In this document: in pieces, positions 38,605 to 46,500 of the stretch | Numbering within the stretch: the first letter of the stretch is position 1 | How the letters are laid out: the number at the start of each line of letters is the position of its first letter | Source of the DNA: Leptospira semungkisensis | GTDB lineage: Bacteria > Spirochaetota > Leptospiria > Leptospirales > Leptospiraceae | Reading direction: 5' to 3' | Length of the DNA: 64,000 bases | NCBI RefSeq assembly: GCF_004770055.1 | Contig: NZ_RQEP01000005.1 | Location: 62,001 to 126,000, forward strand | Made by a program: the position numbers and the translations under genes | The notes under the pieces: model-generated | What the model was told of the DNA's origin: nothing | Database searches by the model: none | The model's input: only the letters and a program-made list of their open reading frames with translations

Positions 38605-38618
38605 TTGGCCGAGGCCAA
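38605..38618. promoter_or_regulatory. Second short palindrome ahead of the kinase gene
   Basis: TTGGCC (38605-38610) and GGCCAA (38613-38618) are perfect 6-base arms around GA. It lies between the 20-bp TetR-like palindrome and the kinase ribosome site, so it may be a second operator or a leader hairpin. The call rests on symmetry and position only. Confidence 0.35.
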
Positions 38619-38620
38619 AA

Positions 38621-38640
38621 ATGAGTGAGCGCTCACTCAT
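38621..38640. promoter_or_regulatory. Perfect 20-bp TetR-type operator palindrome
   Basis: ATGAGTGAGCGCTCACTCAT is fully self-complementary over 20 bases and lies 45 bases upstream of the kinase start. TGAGTGA-type inverted repeats are typical TetR/AcrR-family sites. The only TetR gene in this cluster is directly downstream of the kinase, which supports autoregulation of a kinase-tetR operon. Binding is inferred. Confidence 0.7.
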
Positions 38641-38841
38641 CAGGAGATTGGAAAAGAAGTCCAAAAGGGCAATCATTTTTCCGGATTGATGAGAGGGTTT
38701 ATGCAATATCTTAAAAAGCTGGCAGAGAAGAGATAGGTATTCGCTTTAAAAAGTCACTCAGAAAAAAACAAAGGCCAGCGAATCACACAGAATGCCCATC
38801 GACTCTCAATCGACGGACAATACTCGAGTGTTCCGGTCTGA

Positions 38842-39939
38842 TTATCTTCCGATGATCCCTTCCGCCTCCGGTTTGAATCTATAGATATAATATGGTCCTT
38901 TGCTTAAGATCGTTGGATCCGTTTGTAGGAACACATCGTTCAATGCGCTACATGTCAGATACATATAGCCATCCGGCGCATAAGAGAACCCATCTGGCCA
39001 ACGAAAGCTAGTGTCCTTAAAAAGAGTCGTGATCTTCTTAGTAGGATCTATCAGGTTGATGGCAGAATGTTCCGGGTCTGTTACATAGATATTTCCGTTC
39101 TTATCGATGCTGATTCCGTCGCTCATTGACTTAAGAGAATATTGTTCTACCTGAGCCGCAAGTTGAGCTGCAGTAAGAGTAGTATCCAGCAACACGCCGG
39201 TCTTGGCTCTATACAATTCGCCTGAAGTAAACGGAGCAAAATACAACCACTCCAAATTCTGATCCAGTGCGATAGAGTCTGCATTGAAAATGATAGGAAC
39301 TCCTGCCACCTCGAAAGGACTTCCATTTACAACGATCTCATTTCTTTCACCGGTTACGGAAGCGCTTCCTTTTAAAAGGCGTCTCGCCTTCTTAGATGCA
39401 ATATCATAAACTACTAATCCCGGATCCGGAATAATAGGACTCGTGTCAGTGATATAGATCGTCTCCGTCACTGTATCCACTTGCATATCATTGAAAAGAG
39501 AATCCTTAGGAGCAATGTCGGAGGGAAATTGATAATGATGCAATACTGCTCCTGAATCTATGTCGAAAGCATAAATACCGGGAGGATTTCCGATCCCTAG
39601 ATTGCCGTAATCCAAGGTCCAAAGTCTCCCTTTATTATCTACACGAACAGAGATGACGGTATTGAAATTGCTTTGGAAGGCTTGGCTTGGAAAAGGGATG
39701 ACCTGTCCGTTCTTGAGCTCGGCAATTTTGATGGGAGGTGTTCCTTGCGGGAAGAAGGAAAAGAAAATTCTACCGGAAGACGAAACACTGATATTTCCAG
39801 GAGGACGATCTAACTTGATCACTGTCTCCATCGAAGAACTGGAATATTTAGGAGCGGTTGTTCTATCTTCTAGATTGCCTGTTTCGCATTTTAGGAAGGC
39901 CGATATAAGTATCGAAACCATGACCCATTTTTTTAGCAT
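38842..39939 (-). CDS. MRJP/yellow-family lipoprotein
   Basis: I start at the ATG at 39939, which follows GGAGAG and opens a lipoprotein signal ending AFLKC (about residue 17). The mature part is a beta-propeller of the major royal jelly protein/yellow type: VRVDNKGRLWTLDYGN, DSLFNDMQVDTVTETIYITDTS, SIALDQNLEWLYFAPFTSGELYR, MSDGISIDKNGNIYVTDPEHSAI and WPDGFSYAPDGYMYLTCS. In bacteria this family has no general assigned activity; SMP-30-like lactonases are related. It lies upstream of the FGGY kinase with a 266-nt gap. Confidence 0.85.
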   Translation of the reverse strand: MLKKWVMVSILISAFLKCETGNLEDRTTAPKYSSSSMETVIKLDRPPGNISVSSSGRIFFSFFPQGTPPIKIAELKNGQVIPFPSQAFQSNFNTVISVRVDNKGRLWTLDYGNLGIGNPPGIYAFDIDSGAVLHHYQFPSDIAPKDSLFNDMQVDTVTETIYITDTSPIIPDPGLVVYDIASKKARRLLKGSASVTGERNEIVVNGSPFEVAGVPIIFNADSIALDQNLEWLYFAPFTSGELYRAKTGVLLDTTLTAAQLAAQVEQYSLKSMSDGISIDKNGNIYVTDPEHSAINLIDPTKKITTLFKDTSFRWPDGFSYAPDGYMYLTCSALNDVFLQTDPTILSKGPYYIYRFKPEAEGIIGR

Positions 39940-40363
39940 ACAATTCTCTCCACTGCTTTTCATCTTAGCAAAGAAAATAAAAAAGGTCGTCCGTCTTACT
40001 AAAGTCGAACGTCCGAATTTAAGAACTGCTCCAAAGAGAAAAAACAAGACTTACAACTTTCTTATTTCTTAAAGTAGGAGAACGAGCGTTTACAATAATC
40101 CAGAGAGCACGAAATTATAAAATAAAGAAGGAATTACCCTTCACTTATATGCTCCTTACATTTCTACTAAGAGCTTACTCGTAAAACATTGTGATCGTAA
40201 TAATTAACGTTAGAAGAATCCGAGAGTACTCATTCTAAAATCATAATTTGCTTGGAAGCTTGAGCAATCCACTTTATACTGTCAAAGTAACTTCTTGAGC
40301 GCATCTACGCGTCTATTGCGAGAAGGTTAAGCGAAATTATTCCTTTTACGATCAAAAAGATAA
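39940..40363. other. 424-base intergenic region between divergent genes
   Basis: No gene is seen here. The left part holds the start region of the MRJP lipoprotein; the right part holds a good plus-strand promoter at 40252-40280 for the MFS gene. AT content is high from 40080 to 40250. A GTCCGTC/GTCGAACGTCC pair near 39989-40014 has weak symmetry only. Confidence 0.6.
40252..40280 (+). promoter_or_regulatory. Sigma-70-like promoter for the MFS transporter gene
   Basis: TTGGAA (40252-40257), exactly 17 bases, then TATACT (40275-40280). Both boxes match the consensus well. The predicted transcript start near 40287 leaves a leader of about 77 bases. Confidence 0.6.
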
Positions 40364-41632
40364 ATGGGGCTTTCTATGCGTGAAAACCAGGTAAAGGTAT
40401 ACGGCTACAGATGGGTGATCCTCGGCCTATACGCGCTAATCACGGCAATTATTCAAATACAATGGCTAAGTCTTGCGTCGATTGCGAGAGAGGCTAAACT
40501 ATTCTACGGAGTGAGCGGTTTTCAAATCGACCTTCTCTCCTTGATTTTCTTGGGAGTGTTCGTGTTCTTAGCGATCCCTGCTTCCTATATCATCGACACT
40601 TATGGAATTCGCATTGGAGTAGGAATCGGAGCCTTTCTAACTGGCATCTTCTCCTTACTCAAAGGCTTTTATGCGCATGATTTTAATATCGTGGTTCTAT
40701 CTCAAATCGGTCTAGCGATCGCTCAACCTTTCATTCTAAACGCAGTCACTAAGGTAAGCGTGCAATGGTTCCCAATTACAGAAAGAGCCACCGCTGTCGC
40801 GTTAGGAACATTAGCCCAATTCATAGGGATCATAATCGTAATGCTTCTTACCCCGAGACTGATCGGAGAAACCGCACCTAATCCTGCGGCCATCCCTGGG
40901 ATCCTACTAAATTACGGCATCGCTTCTTTTGTAGGTTCCTTACTGTTTTTAGCATTCTTTAAGGAAAAGCCTCCTACTTCTCCTAGCGTTCATGGAGAAG
41001 ATGCAAGGATCAAAGTGTTCGAGGGCTTGAAACATATATTGAAACAAAAAGATATGCAAAAGGCTCTCTTTCTCTTCTTGATCGGACTTGGGATCTTTAA
41101 TGCGATCAGCACCTGTATCGATCAAATCTGTGAATCCAAAGGATTGAATATGACCCAATCCGGAGAGATCGCAGGAATGATGCTCATGTCGGGGATTATC
41201 GGCGGCGTTTTTGTTCCTATCATCTCTGATAAGTTAGGAAGAAGACAACCATTCATTCTGCTCGCTATGGCAGGCTTCTTACCAGGGATCTTTCTTCTTT
41301 CGTTTGCTCATGATTATTATTTCGTCTTAGCAGGAGCATTCCTGATTGGATTCTTTGTTTTGGGGATCGGTGCTCCGATCGGATTCCAATACTGTGCAGA
41401 GGTAACTTCTCCTGCACCCGAATCTTCTTCTCAAGGATTGCTTCTTTGGATCGGACAAATCTCGGGCATCGCATTCATCGTAGGACTGAATACTCTCGGA
41501 TCGGATCTATTCCTAAAGATCTTTATTGGACTCGGAGCGGTGAATTTAGCCATCGCCTTCTTGTTGAAGGAATCTCCTATGATGGATTGGAATGGAGAAA
41601 AACTAAAAGAGAACTCCTTAACTCACAAGTAA
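40364..41632 (+). CDS. Major facilitator superfamily transporter
   Basis: Twelve hydrophobic segments in two halves across 422 aa. The first half has VFLAIPASYIIDTYGIRIGVGIGAFLTG, a motif-A-like loop, and QPFILNAVTKVSVQWFPITERATAVALGT, which is typical of FLVCR-like MFS proteins. The second has ISDKLGRRQPFILLAMAGFLPG. The central loop is short and charged. Translation may start at 40364 or at the in-frame ATG at 40376, which follows GGGG more closely. The substrate is unknown. Confidence 0.88.
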   Translation: MGLSMRENQVKVYGYRWVILGLYALITAIIQIQWLSLASIAREAKLFYGVSGFQIDLLSLIFLGVFVFLAIPASYIIDTYGIRIGVGIGAFLTGIFSLLKGFYAHDFNIVVLSQIGLAIAQPFILNAVTKVSVQWFPITERATAVALGTLAQFIGIIIVMLLTPRLIGETAPNPAAIPGILLNYGIASFVGSLLFLAFFKEKPPTSPSVHGEDARIKVFEGLKHILKQKDMQKALFLFLIGLGIFNAISTCIDQICESKGLNMTQSGEIAGMMLMSGIIGGVFVPIISDKLGRRQPFILLAMAGFLPGIFLLSFAHDYYFVLAGAFLIGFFVLGIGAPIGFQYCAEVTSPAPESSSQGLLLWIGQISGIAFIVGLNTLGSDLFLKIFIGLGAVNLAIAFLLKESPMMDWNGEKLKENSLTHK

Positions 41633-41637
41633 CAGAT

Positions 41638-41671
41638 AAAAAAAGTCCGTCGGAATAAACTCCCGACGGAT
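41638..41671 (-). terminator. Rho-independent terminator of the OYE gene
   Basis: On the minus strand, TCCGTCGG (complement of 41663-41670) pairs with CCGACGGA (complement of 41646-41653), followed by TTTTTTT (41638-41644). It lies about 50 bases after the OYE stop and faces the convergent MFS gene end. Confidence 0.75.
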
Positions 41672-41718
41672 AGTTTAAGGTTTGCTATTCTACAGATAAA
41701 TTCTATTCTACTGTTTGC

Positions 41719-42966
41719 TTAATTCGCTCCATCTATTAAGAATTTCTTATATCTTTTGGCGTTTCTTCTGGAACGGATCTGATCTAATATCAGATTGAAT
41801 ACCAAAGACAGAGGTAACTTAGGTTCTTTTCCTTCTCCCATTCTACGAAATTGCAAACGGATCGCAGACATTTTAGCGATCGAATTGATTGCAGGATTGG
41901 ATAGTTTAGGAATATCGGCAGAAACTTTTTCTATCTTTCCTTCTGCCAAAGAACTCGCAAATTCCGGATGAAACGCAAATGGAGCAGCGATCCCGATCAT
42001 GTCTGCTTCTTCAGAAGAAATCGCTTCTAGCATCACTGCTCTTGTCCGAAAACCACCGGTGACCAAAAGAGGGATCTTTGTGATCTGTTTTGCCTTTTTA
42101 GCGAACTCCAAGAAGTAAGCCTCTCTCTTGCCGCTTGTTCCTTGCATAGCAGGAGACTCGTAGTTCCCACCGGAAATTTCTAAGAGGTCTATTCCCAGAG
42201 GTTCCAACATTCGAATGACTTGGATGGCGTCTTCTTCTTGAAAACCTCCTCCTTGGAAATCGGCGGAGTTCAATTTTACTCCTACACCGAAGCCAGGCTT
42301 CACTACAGCTCGTATCCCTTTGATCACTTCTACAAGAAGTCGGGCTCTGTTTTCTAAAGAACCACCCCATTCATCTTCTCTAATATTGCTGATAGGAGAT
42401 AAGAACTGACTGATCATGTACCCGTGGGCCGCATGGACTTCCACCCCGTCAAAACCCGCGCTTTCTGCGAGCAAAGCAGCCTGTACGAATTTTTGGATGA
42501 GTTCTTTGATCTCTGTTCCGCTTAACGCTCTTGGAACTCCAAAGACCTTTTCGAACATCTTTCCTGGAATTTTAACTTTGATTGCAGAGGGAGCTACTGG
42601 AGTTTCGGAAACAAAACTGAAGGTTTGTCTTCCTGGATGATTGATCTGCATCCAGATCTTGGAGCCTCCTGACTTTGCGATCTCGGCCCATTTTTTCAAT
42701 CCGCTTAGATCCATTCCTTTTCTCAGAATCACATTGCCAGGACCTGTGAGCCCATTCGGATCCACCATTACGTTTCCGGTAATCAGCAATCCAGCACCGC
42801 TTTTTGCCCAACGAGAATAGAGATTAAAGATCTTTTCTCCTGGAAGAAATTTCCCATTCGAAAGTCCTTCTTCCATTGATGCCTTTGCGATTCGATTCAA
42901 AAGAACCGTACCGTTCGGAAGCCTAAGCGGCTCTACCAACGGATTTTTCTCTAATACTGATACCAT
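41719..42966 (-). CDS. Old yellow enzyme family NADH:flavin oxidoreductase
   Basis: FMN-dependent ene-reductase-type enzyme of 415 aa, TIM barrel. The conserved segment GFDGVEVHAAHGYMISQFLSPISNIREDEWGGSLENRARLL holds the substrate-binding His and the WGGS motif of this family. KIWMQINHPGRQTF and LLVTGGFRTR (flavin phosphate site) also fit. The gene is divergent from a TetR regulator, sharing 153 bases with two operator-like boxes, much like the nemR-nemA arrangement for reactive electrophiles. The physiological substrate is unknown. Confidence 0.92.
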   Translation of the reverse strand: MVSVLEKNPLVEPLRLPNGTVLLNRIAKASMEEGLSNGKFLPGEKIFNLYSRWAKSGAGLLITGNVMVDPNGLTGPGNVILRKGMDLSGLKKWAEIAKSGGSKIWMQINHPGRQTFSFVSETPVAPSAIKVKIPGKMFEKVFGVPRALSGTEIKELIQKFVQAALLAESAGFDGVEVHAAHGYMISQFLSPISNIREDEWGGSLENRARLLVEVIKGIRAVVKPGFGVGVKLNSADFQGGGFQEEDAIQVIRMLEPLGIDLLEISGGNYESPAMQGTSGKREAYFLEFAKKAKQITKIPLLVTGGFRTRAVMLEAISSEEADMIGIAAPFAFHPEFASSLAEGKIEKVSADIPKLSNPAINSIAKMSAIRLQFRRMGEGKEPKLPLSLVFNLILDQIRSRRNAKRYKKFLIDGAN

Positions 42967-42995
42967 TTCACTTACCTCTCCCTACGGAAATCTCC

Positions 42996-43007
42996 TACCA
43001 ATCGGTA
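42996..43007. promoter_or_regulatory. Operator-like box 1 between the OYE and TetR genes
   Basis: TACCAATCGGTA is an imperfect dyad with perfect TACC/GGTA outer arms. The same box recurs at 43041. It lies 30 bases upstream of the OYE start, in a good place to block its promoter. A TetR-family site is inferred. Confidence 0.6.
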
Positions 43008-43040
43008 TTTATTTAGACGATCCGATCAATTGAAAATTCC

Positions 43041-43052
43041 TACCAGTTGGTA
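43041..43052. promoter_or_regulatory. Operator-like box 2 between the OYE and TetR genes
   Basis: TACCAGTTGGTA repeats box 1 with the same arms and the same flank (CCTACCA-N-T-N-GGTATTTATTT), 45 bases away, about four helical turns. It lies 68 bases upstream of the TetR ATG at 43120. Confidence 0.6.
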
Positions 43053-43119
43053 TTTATTTTTAGACTGGAGTCAGAATTCATTTGACTCATGCGCCCGAAG
43101 TGGAGGAAATAGAGGCCTA

Positions 43120-43752
43120 ATGAAATTGGCAAAATCCAAGCCTGGCTGGAAGAAAATGCCGGAAGAGATCCGCAAAACCTCGATCCTGCAGGCGGCGATG
43201 CGTTGTTTCTTTAGCAAAGGCTTCGAACGCACCTCGGTTCAGGATATTGCAGAAGCTGCAGGACTCACGAAAGGTGGGATCTATTTCCATTTCGAGAGCA
43301 AAGAAGAGATCCGGGACACTCTCATTCGAAATTTCCTATCCTGGGAAAGATTCGGCTTCGAGGATCCGGAGGTGGCCGCCCTTCCCCCACATCTAAGATT
43401 GGTGGAATATTTAGAGAGATTGGCAAAACGACTGGCCATAGATGGAAATTGCAGTCCTCGCTTGTTTGCAGAAGCCACCGCCTGCGGAGCAATGGAACCC
43501 GAAATATTAGAATTTTATAATTCTTTAGAGCGCCTATTTGCAAAGACCATACAAGAAGCCCAGAAAAACGGAAAGATCCATGAGACACTATCTCCTGAGC
43601 TATTGGCACGCACACTTCTGGCTTTATTTGACGGATTGCAGATACAATCGGACATTTCCAGTGAAAGAGATTTGCAAAGCAAAGGAAGAGAAGTGTTGAA
43701 ATCCTTCTTTAAGACCTTGCTATTTATTCCTTCGGATGATTGCCAGATCTAA
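43120..43752 (+). CDS. TetR-family regulator divergent from OYE
   Basis: A 210-aa repressor. I use the ATG at 43120, preceded by AGAGG, because the longer frame from 43030 adds a poor, non-conserved N-terminus. The helix-turn-helix is in KTSILQAAMRCFFSKGFERTSVQDIAEAAGLTKGGIYFHFESKEEI. The C-terminal ligand domain resembles the TetR_C_6/NemR-like type with LRLVEYLERLAKRLAIDGNCSPRLFAEATACGAMEPE. Cys residues in that part could sense electrophiles, as NemR does, which is inference. Confidence 0.9.
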   Translation: MKLAKSKPGWKKMPEEIRKTSILQAAMRCFFSKGFERTSVQDIAEAAGLTKGGIYFHFESKEEIRDTLIRNFLSWERFGFEDPEVAALPPHLRLVEYLERLAKRLAIDGNCSPRLFAEATACGAMEPEILEFYNSLERLFAKTIQEAQKNGKIHETLSPELLARTLLALFDGLQIQSDISSERDLQSKGREVLKSFFKTLLFIPSDDCQI

Positions 43753-43780
43753 GCCAAGAATCAATCTGATAGATTCCAGT

Positions 43781-43906
43781 TCAGAGCCGGATCGGAAGAT
43801 AAAGCATCAAAAGCAAAAACAACAAGGAAAGTAAGATCGCCATAAATGGGCGAAACATCCTGTAGAATTTCCAGATCCGAAGTTTGATTTTTTTTCCGTT
43901 CTGCAT
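43781..43906 (-). CDS. Very small membrane protein, 41 aa
   Basis: An ATG at 43906 opens MQNGKKIKLRIWKFYRMFRP followed by a strong hydrophobic segment (FMAILLSLLFLLLMLYLP) and a short IRL end. A basic N-terminus before a single membrane helix is what small inner-membrane proteins look like. It is on the same strand as the 146-aa gene and a 35-aa membrane frame just upstream. No good ribosome site is seen. It is too short to recognise by homology, so the call rests on composition and context. Confidence 0.4.
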   Translation of the reverse strand: MQNGKKIKLRIWKFYRMFRPFMAILLSLLFLLLMLYLPIRL

Positions 43907-44001
43907 CGTTATCTAATTGGATAACAACGAGCTCGCTTGCGGATTTCAAAATGAGGAAATTTTTTTCTTAGCCCTTAAGTTGGTGAACCAAAGTATAAAT
44001 C

Positions 44002-44109
44002 TCATTCTTTGTTTTTATGTCTTTTTTTGATCCAAAGTCCGTACAGAATTCCCACGCATAATCCCGAAACGATGACTAAGATGAGTATTGGATCTATGCT
44101 TTCTCTCAT
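44002..44109 (-). CDS. Very small membrane protein, 35 aa
   Basis: An ATG at 44109 starts 8 bases after the stop of the 146-aa gene, with AAGG just ahead. It reads MRESIDPILILVIVSGLCVG then ILYGLWIKKRHKNKE, a single membrane helix with a basic cytoplasmic tail, consistent with the positive-inside rule. Tight spacing supports translation on the same mRNA. No family is recognised. Confidence 0.5.
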   Translation of the reverse strand: MRESIDPILILVIVSGLCVGILYGLWIKKRHKNKE

Positions 44110-44116
44110 AAGGACC

Positions 44117-44557
44117 TTAAGGCTCTAATTTATAATCCGGTTCCAAAATTCTAGGACAAAAACGAAAGATAGTCCCTAGATAATGCCTAGCCAAAGAATG
44201 GAACATCCACTCGCCCGCATTCTTTTTCACATCGTTAGAATTCATGCTCGTGAATCCTTTTCTTAAGAAGAAAGAATCCAAGCTCCAATCTTCTTCTCCT
44301 GGGATTACTTGTACTTTGAGCATTGCGTAGAAGGAACCGCTATCAGGATCGAATCGGAAAGCAAGAGATCTTCCCCCTAACGGATTTCGGATCGTGAATG
44401 TAGCCCATCTCGCCTTAGGGCCTGATCCTTCTGACTTGATATCGTATAACTCGTACTGCAATTCCTTCTCGTCTCCGAAGAATTCGTGAAAGGCAGAACG
44501 AAACGCATCCGAAAATTCTAGTTTTGTAGGAAGGGAAGAATCTTCCGAAGGATCCAT
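44117..44557 (-). CDS. Protein of unknown function, 146 aa
   Basis: Soluble protein with acidic N-terminus and no signal. Visible segments include YDIKSEGSGPKARWATFTIRNP, SLAFRFDPDSGSFYAMLKVQVIPGEEDW and MFHSLARHYLGTIFRFCPRI. It could be a small beta-sheet domain. I know no match. It probably heads a minus-strand unit with the two very small membrane proteins at 44002 and 43781, divergent from the FlaA-like gene. Confidence 0.7.
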   Translation of the reverse strand: MDPSEDSSLPTKLEFSDAFRSAFHEFFGDEKELQYELYDIKSEGSGPKARWATFTIRNPLGGRSLAFRFDPDSGSFYAMLKVQVIPGEEDWSLDSFFLRKGFTSMNSNDVKKNAGEWMFHSLARHYLGTIFRFCPRILEPDYKLEP

Positions 44558-44692
44558 AGACTAATTCTCGAAGGAACATCCCTCCGAGCAAGAGTTTTAG
44601 AAAAAGCCTGTCCGATCTTAAGCTCGACAAATCTTAAAAAAAGAGAAGAAGGAAAGATTGCAGTTCTAGTCAAATTGGCCGAAATTAAGAAT

Positions 44693-45355
44693 ATGGACCG
44701 AAAAGAATTCTCTAACTCTAAGAAGAAATTTCTCTTCGGAACTCTTTGCGCTATATACTTTCTTTCTTTCTATAGAAGTGATGCAGTGGATCTTTCCGGA
44801 ATTTATAAGGAAGTCTTAGTGCAAGATTTCGAAACGGATCCATTCGGAGAGGAGAATGTAAAATCAAAGCTCGGCCCCGATTTTACTCCGGAAGTCCGTA
44901 TCTCCAGTGTATTCAGAACTCCCGAAAGAGAATCTGAAAAATCCCTTTATGTAGAAGTAAGCGCGGAGAAGAATCAATCCTTCCAGATTCTATTCAAGAA
45001 ACCTTGGTCCTCTCAAGAGTTCGTAAAGGAATTCAAGTTTCATCTCTATGCGAACGAAGGTGGAGGATCTCTTTTTATTTTGGTTCGAGATTCGAGTCTG
45101 GAGATCAAAAAACTCCTTCTTACTCATTTCAATTTTACCGGATGGAAAACATTGAAAGTGGATATCACTCGAAAAGTAAGGCAAGACGACCTGGTCACTC
45201 ATAAGAGTTCGGAGTTGGTATTCTTAGGATTCTTGTATGAGGCTCCATTCGAGAGAAAGAGAGGAACAAGAGAAGTCTTTGTGATAGACGATATTCTCGC
45301 TAAAGTCCGACCCAAATATATGATCTTTCCGGGTGAAAAGACTTTAGTAAAATAG
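44693..45355 (+). CDS. FlaA-like flagellar filament outer-layer protein
   Basis: Secreted protein of 220 aa with the family pattern of spirochaete FlaA sheath proteins: an early KEVLVQDFETDPFGEENVKSK, a KEFKFHLYANEGGGSLFILVRDSSLEIKKLLLTHFNFTGWKTLKVDI core where FlaA has the LxFxGWKxL segment, and REVFVIDDILAK near the end. An N-terminal hydrophobic segment (FLFGTLCAIYFLSFY) should direct export to the periplasm. ATG at 44693 is preferred to the TTG at 44675. It is a paralogue rather than certain FlaA1 or FlaA2. Confidence 0.75.
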   Translation: MDRKEFSNSKKKFLFGTLCAIYFLSFYRSDAVDLSGIYKEVLVQDFETDPFGEENVKSKLGPDFTPEVRISSVFRTPERESEKSLYVEVSAEKNQSFQILFKKPWSSQEFVKEFKFHLYANEGGGSLFILVRDSSLEIKKLLLTHFNFTGWKTLKVDITRKVRQDDLVTHKSSELVFLGFLYEAPFERKRGTREVFVIDDILAKVRPKYMIFPGEKTLVK

Positions 45356-45361
45356 AATTTC

Positions 45362-46387
45362 CTAATATAGATCCACAATACCCAGATCCTTCCGGATCGG
45401 ATAAGAGTTTCTTCTTTTTTCGAAATATTCCCAGTCATTCTTCTTCCAAGAGGCTCTGAGAAGGGAATCTTCTTCTTTTAAGAAGTTCTCTGTTTTTATC
45501 GCGGGGTCTTTCGCTAAGAATTTTTCCAAAGGAGGAAGGGGCCCATCTTTGTATAGAATGCAAAGCTTCTCCGCTAATCTATATGTTCCGAGGAGCCTGC
45601 CTAGTTGGCTATATCCTGCGATATGCGGAGTAAAAATAGAATGAGCGAGATCGCTCATCTGGACGGCCAGATCATTCTTAGGAGGCTCTGGGCGAAACAC
45701 ATCCAGCACCTTGGATAAATCATTTCGATCCAGGATCTTATGGAACGCTTCCTCAGTCCAAATCTCTCCCCTACTCGTGTTCAGCACCAATGTCCCGGGA
45801 CGAAGAGAAGATGCCATCTCTTGCGTAAGTAGATCCAGCGTAGGATAAGGCCCGTCTGAAGTAAGAGGAATATGAAAACTTACGATGGGGAATTCTAAGA
45901 TCTCTTTTAAGGGCAGAGATTTTTCCTTATGATAAGGATCATTGTATTGAAAGGCGATCCCTTTCGCTTCTAGGATCTTTCCGAAAGCTTGGCCCGTATT
46001 TCCATAACCGATGATGCCGACCTTCTTTTGCTTCAATTCTTCTTCCGAAAAGAAATGAAGAAGAGCAACCCAGCAGTATTCAGCGACAGAGCCTGCGTTG
46101 CAGCCGGGAGAATTCAAAAAGATCCGAGATTCTTGTTTTAAATCCGAAAAATTCACATGATCGGTCCCGGAACTCACAGTAGCAAAAACCTTCACACTCG
46201 GAAATTTTACACAAGTTTCTCTATCTATCTTTAATCGAGTGTTCGCAATCAGGATCTCTGGCTTCTCCTTTTCCACAGACTCCGGATGCCTTACTGGATA
46301 TGATCTTATTTCCAGATTACGAAAATAAGAAAAGATCTCTGAGGCTCCGGTGGTTCCTTCCGGATAATATAGAATGGGAAGAGGCAT
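45362..46387 (-). CDS. pdxB: Erythronate-4-phosphate dehydrogenase-like enzyme (PdxB-like)
   Basis: D-2-hydroxyacid dehydrogenase of 341 aa. The NAD site is VGIIGYGNTGQAFGKILEAKG, followed by SFHIPLTSDGPYPTLDL, LVLNTSRGEIWTEEAF and LDVFRPEPPKNDLA, and the catalytic His lies in IFTPHIAGYSQLGRLLGTYRL. TPHIAGYS with GTYRLAE is characteristic of PdxB, which acts in vitamin B6 synthesis. Other family members (SerA, LdhA) lack these segments. No other pdx gene is nearby. Substrate by family resemblance. Confidence 0.8.
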   Translation of the reverse strand: MPLPILYYPEGTTGASEIFSYFRNLEIRSYPVRHPESVEKEKPEILIANTRLKIDRETCVKFPSVKVFATVSSGTDHVNFSDLKQESRIFLNSPGCNAGSVAEYCWVALLHFFSEEELKQKKVGIIGYGNTGQAFGKILEAKGIAFQYNDPYHKEKSLPLKEILEFPIVSFHIPLTSDGPYPTLDLLTQEMASSLRPGTLVLNTSRGEIWTEEAFHKILDRNDLSKVLDVFRPEPPKNDLAVQMSDLAHSIFTPHIAGYSQLGRLLGTYRLAEKLCILYKDGPLPPLEKFLAKDPAIKTENFLKEEDSLLRASWKKNDWEYFEKRRNSYPIRKDLGIVDLY

Positions 46388-46500
46388 GTGATACTTCTTT
46401 CATGTCCGGTGGAAGGCGCCATTTATTTTTACTTTAAAAACATCTTGCCATCTCGCGCCTAGAAGATAGTTTCAACGCTTCTTATCGGTAAAGAGTGAAG

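Noticed and set aside
43761..43949. 62-codon frame on the minus strand after the TetR gene
   Set aside because: Composition is unremarkable and a different frame over the same DNA gives a better membrane-type small protein (43781-43906). Only one of them is likely.
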